Shown one piece after another: positions 49,976 to 60,000 of a DNA stretch of 60,000 bases. Positions within the stretch are counted from its first letter, which is position 1. Each line of letters begins with the position of its first letter. A program made the position numbers and the translations under genes. Source of the DNA: Bugula neritina (lineage: Eukaryota; Bryozoa; Gymnolaemata; Cheilostomatida; Bugulidae); the NCBI GenBank assembly GCA_964035545.1, contig OZ037765.1:28138004-28198003 (forward strand), read 5' to 3'. The notes beneath the pieces were generated by a model. The model worked only from the letters and a program-made list of their open reading frames with translations, did not search any database and was not told the origin of the DNA.

Positions 49976-50996
49976 ATGTGACTTAAGTTGCTGGTCTAGC
50001 TTAGAATTCTTTTTGGTGATCAACAGTCAAATACAACATATTATTAGTGTATTATTTTATTTATGCTAAGTAAAAACATAATGTGCACATATGTAGAAAT
50101 AAAACTTCTTTAAGTAATAATAAAAATATTGAGTTAAACCTTTACATGTTAGCTGAGAAATTCAGTTACATAATCAAACATTGGCACTGTGGTAGAACAT
50201 CTAGAATGCTTTCGTATTATTCAGCATAACATAGCAGTAGCTTGTGTTGATACTTGGTTGAAAGAGACAAAATATAATATTCAAATATGCAAAATAACAA
50301 TAATCTACTTGAGAAATACATGCAGTTAGTACCCAGATACAAGGCAACTGTAAGAGACACTAATTTTTATGCTAGAAACGACATAAAGGAAGGGTGGTGC
50401 ATGCACTGCAACAATCTGATTACAATTCATCATAGCCTATGCAGTTGTCAACAAGATCATACTAAAGGGAAGTTAACACCATTGACCTCACCCATTTAGC
50501 AGAAGTTTTAGCTTAGAAACAACTAATAGGACATTCAATCTAAAAGGTGGGATAAACAACTACACTGTTACCTATATGATCCTAGACAATGATGAAACAC
50601 CTTCCACCCTCTATGATTTCACATAAATTAATTTTTCAAAAAGCGAAAATTAGTCATGAACCAAAAACAGGTTTGGTTAAAAGTGCCTCATATTGTTTGG
50701 ATCAGAGCAATTTCCTCATCTGTGACTCCTATAATTGGTAAGTAAAGACAACATAAATTACTAATAGTTGGTTCTGAAATAATTCATATGTACAATTCAC
50801 TCCTGGTTAATGATCTATTAATGACTATTTGATGTATTTGACAGGGTAGCTTGCCTTCAGACAATTCCTCCAACATCTAATCAACAATAATTACCCGTTA
50901 AATTATAAATTAGAAAAATATGTTTTGCACAACTTTCTGTAAACAATGGTAGCAAATGTTAGCACCATATACAAGCGTACTGATAAAGCAAGAGGG
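49976..50996. other. Interval between convergent TXN2 and CNNM
   Basis: Holds the TXN2 3' untranslated region (AATAAA at 50098-50103) and presumably that of CNNM, for which no canonical hexamer was seen within the first 120 bases. An open frame at 50287-50499 looks like chance. Confidence 0.55.
50098..50103 (+). terminator. TXN2 polyadenylation signal
   Basis: AATAAA, 122 bases after the TAG stop. Confidence 0.6.
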
Positions 50997-57095
<6,099 letters not shown>

Positions 57096-58586
57096 ATTAC
57101 TGTGAGAGTGAGGCTCGTAAACATTGATTATGTAGCAACATAATGGATAATCGGAATGAATGTCGGGAAACTTTTAGTTATGCATGAATATACAACTCCA
57201 ATAAAGCATTGAGCTCTTCACCGCAAATGAGAACGACTACAAAAAACATATTGGATTTGAAACAGTTGTCAATTGGTCAGATGAGAGTGATTGTATTTCC
57301 GGGGGGTATAATAATTATAAAATTGATGTTAATATTTGTATTTTCAGTTCCTAATTGAGTTTTAGTTTTAATTTAACTAAGAAACATAATGATTTTGAAA
57401 ATTCAAACCTTGTTAAGCTTACAATAATTAATTTTAGGGATTGGCAATAACTTTAGCAATACGAATTAGAATAAGTAAGATCAAGAGTAAGAGTAAGTAC
57501 TCGGTATTTAAAATCAAAATGAAAATGAAATTGAATAATATTATTATTAATAAATTTAAAATTAGTCATAATGATTATAATTGTGACTATGGCTATCAGA
57601 TAATTATAATGAAATTAAACTATATTTATATCAAATTTTTATTATAGCTTATATTATTCATGTTGATACTATATGAGTAGGCCTACAACTATATGAATTT
57701 ATAATAATAAATATAATTATTGTATTTCAATTTGGTTTTACTAAGTCTTTAGTTTATTTATTATTGTAACTTAAACTATAAGTTATGCCCATAATGATAG
57801 CTATACTGTATAAGTATAAGTTAAACTATGTATAACTATTAGCAAAATAGATAATCATAATATTAATTAGCTAAATAAGTAGTTGTACTGACTCATAACT
57901 CATAAGTCATAAGTAATACTAATTGTAACACTAACCAATTATTTTACTATGCCATAGTAAAATAATTAGTTAATGCATAACTAGACTAATTACATAATTA
58001 ATTATAGACCATGACTCATGAGACTGAAACATGACCATAGTAAAATTTTTATGATGGTCATGACTGAATTACTGAATAAGAATTATTGATTTACTTATGC
58101 TCATAGTTATGGTCATACCGATACTCATACTCACAGACCATAGTACTAATAGTAATTAGTTGTAGTCATACTCATACTGGTACTGTTAATGTCGCTGTCA
58201 GTTCATTAGTTCGAGTGAAAATTAGAGAGTTGCTGTTAAGGCAATATGATTATTGTTGTTATGTGTTTTGTTTATGTGTGCGTGTCTGTGTATACATCAT
58301 TTTAGTAGTACATAGCATATTTTTATAATGGAAATAAAGAATATGTTTAATGTATTTATTAGACATTGAAATAGGCTGTTATTAGCTATTAGTATAACTA
58401 TAAGTATTCAATTTTATCGTTGTTAATGACAGCCGAATGGTAGTAACTGCTGTGATATAAAGTTAGGTTGTGAAATTGATCCAGTTGATTAGTATTCTTA
58501 AACTTTAAACAGTGTTATTGAATTACTTCACTATATTTAATGTTTTTATAGCTTAAGATTCATCAATCCTTGAGACAGGGACGAAA
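57096..58586. other. Divergent intergenic region between CNNM and the syntaxin
   Basis: No coding exon seen. About 57300-58200 is dominated by low-complexity six-base-periodic DNA (for example AGAGTAAGAGTAAG near 57485 and CATACTCATACTGG near 58168). 58200-58550 is less simple and should contain the syntaxin promoter. An acceptor TGTTTTTATAG ends at 58551. Confidence 0.5.
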
Positions 58587-59698
58587 ATGTCGTCATATTA
58601 TGGACAGTCCACAGGCTACCAGTCTGGTAAGAAAACTACATTGGGATAATTTCCTAGCTTCATTTATCATCTAGATATTTGATTGCTCTTGTTGTTTATG
58701 ATTAAATTGCATTTTACTTAAAACAAAACCAGTTGCAAAACTAGTATTTTTAACCTATAACTTGTGGTATGTGATATTGTAGCATAATTAATCAATATTA
58801 TTGATTTCCCAACTAGTGGATGATCCATAACCATTTTTTTAGTTACTGTATAGTTGTGATACATCACTCACTTGTATTATTACATATTAGTCATGAATAT
58901 TCTACTTCCTTATTCTCCTTACATTTTTTTTCATTTTTAAATGTAAAATAATTTAATATGAAATGTTGAAGGTTCAGGCACTAGCAATGACTTTGACAGA
59001 CTGGCGTCTAGCATTTCTATGAACATACAAAAGATGGCTCAGAACAGTAAGCTGTTTTCTTTTTTAGTAAGATTCGTAAACTGTTTAGAGGTGAACCTAA
59101 TGAAGCCCTAACAGTCTGATCTTCTCTACAGTGCTTGTTAATTAGATATAACATTTTAGCAGTAGACTGTTAATGCAGCATAATAATTAATTTCATTAGC
59201 ACATATAAATTGGAGGAAACTAGTGTGCCTGCACTATGGTTTGAATTTATCAGGTAGTGTTGTTGATGATATTTAAATCTTTTGAAAAATTTAATACCAT
59301 TCAATTTTCTGTAAACAATTTTTTTCAATTTTAGCTTATCAGGAATAGTAAACTTATGTTGGGCTGCATAATTTATAGTGTTGCATTAAAGTGATTTTAG
59401 TTCGGGTGGAGGTTTTGGTTTTTATGAGAACACAAACTTTTTATGTTTCTCCATGTTAATCCTACATCAAATTTCGGTGTAGATATTTCTAATTTCTAGT
59501 TCAACTTAACATTTTCTCGATTATTTAGCAAACAGGTGTCAGCGGTTAGTTGATCAACTTGGAACACCACAAGACCGAGACAATCTAACCAATCAGATAC
59601 AAGATATTCAACACAACAGCAATGAGCTCGCTAAGACCACCAGCACACAACTCAAGAACTTGGCAGACATTATAAGAAACTCTCCTCTTAATGTTAAG
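58587..59698 (+). CDS. Endosomal syntaxin, STX7/12-like (5' part only)
   Basis: Three exons, 58587-58626, 58972-59046 and 59529-59698, join in phase to 95 residues; the gene continues beyond the window. The peptide begins MSSYYGQSTGYQSG and contains SISMNIQKMAQN, LVDQLGTPQDRDNL and NELAKTTSTQLKNLADI, aligning with the first two helices of the Habc domain of syntaxin 7 (which shares LGTPQD) and syntaxin 12. These are Qa-SNAREs of early and late endosomes. The SNARE helix and membrane anchor are not in the window. Exon 2 has two in-phase acceptors six bases apart (AG at 58970-58971 or 58975-58976). A likely 5' untranslated intron ends at 58551, 35 bases before the ATG. Confidence 0.88.
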
Positions 59699-60000
59699 GT
59701 AAGCAGCTGTTGATTAAACAGGTACTTTCAAGCACTCTAGCTACAGTTGATAACCGAGCAGGTGAGTTACCTGTTCACCAGCTGGCTGTTTCATTGCCGT
59801 CAAGGAGCTCAACGTCCTATGAAGATGCAGTAAACATTCATTATATTTTTTCTATGATAGTTTTCTATTTGCTCTAACTCAAGCTTTATTGCTTCTTTTG
59901 GTGATTATATTTAGTTTTTATGTCACTTTAAACTATAACCTTATATTTATGTAATGCAGTTATATTATATCTTCTATTGTTGTATCTGCCTCTTTAGAAT

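Overview
The window is animal nuclear DNA. It is AT-rich, its genes are split by GT-AG introns of about 0.1 to 4.7 kb, and every recognisable protein is a metazoan family: a BMP ligand, METTL14, CNNM, an endosomal syntaxin, mitochondrial thioredoxin, a twin-CX9C mitoribosomal protein and the mitochondrial NAD carrier. The mix of long AT-rich introns, simple repeats and bilaterian-type genes points to an invertebrate. I cannot name the phylum from sequence alone. All gene models here were assembled by eye from splice sites, reading phase and family resemblance.

Layout, left to right. 1-4.1 kb: no gene recognised. 4.09-4.95 kb (-): SLC25A51-like carrier. 7.40-15.06 kb (+): secreted cysteine-rich orphan in four exons, with a 775-bp ACT-type array in intron 1. 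15-22 kb: no gene recognised, but a (GT)133 microsatellite. 22.09-28.33 kb (-): BMP-family ligand in five exons. 28.3-34.1 kb: no gene recognised, but a hAT-type miniature transposon and retroelement-like debris. 34.15-35.23 kb (-): CHCHD1/mS37. 38.39-43.31 kb (+): METTL14 in nine exons. 43.66-46.18 kb (-): an unrecognised coiled-coil protein with two candidate terminal exons. 46.79-49.98 kb (+): mitochondrial thioredoxin. 51.00-57.10 kb (-): CNNM metal transporter. 58.59 kb to the right edge (+): N-terminal part of an endosomal syntaxin.

Orientation mostly alternates, giving four head-to-head pairs: SLC25A51/orphan, CHCHD1/METTL14, coiled-coil gene/TXN2 and CNNM/syntaxin. Each of these four divergent promoter regions, or the start of the adjoining first intron, carries an odd low-complexity DNA in which a C or G recurs about every six bases among A/T and flips between C and G. 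This strand-symmetric class, with a 324-bp palindrome at 6.15-6.47 kb built around one such array, is the most unusual non-coding signal here. The genes do not form one pathway. Three proteins (SLC25A51, CHCHD1, TXN2) are mitochondrial, one is nuclear (METTL14), one endosomal (syntaxin), one a plasma-membrane protein (CNNM) and two are secreted (BMP, orphan).
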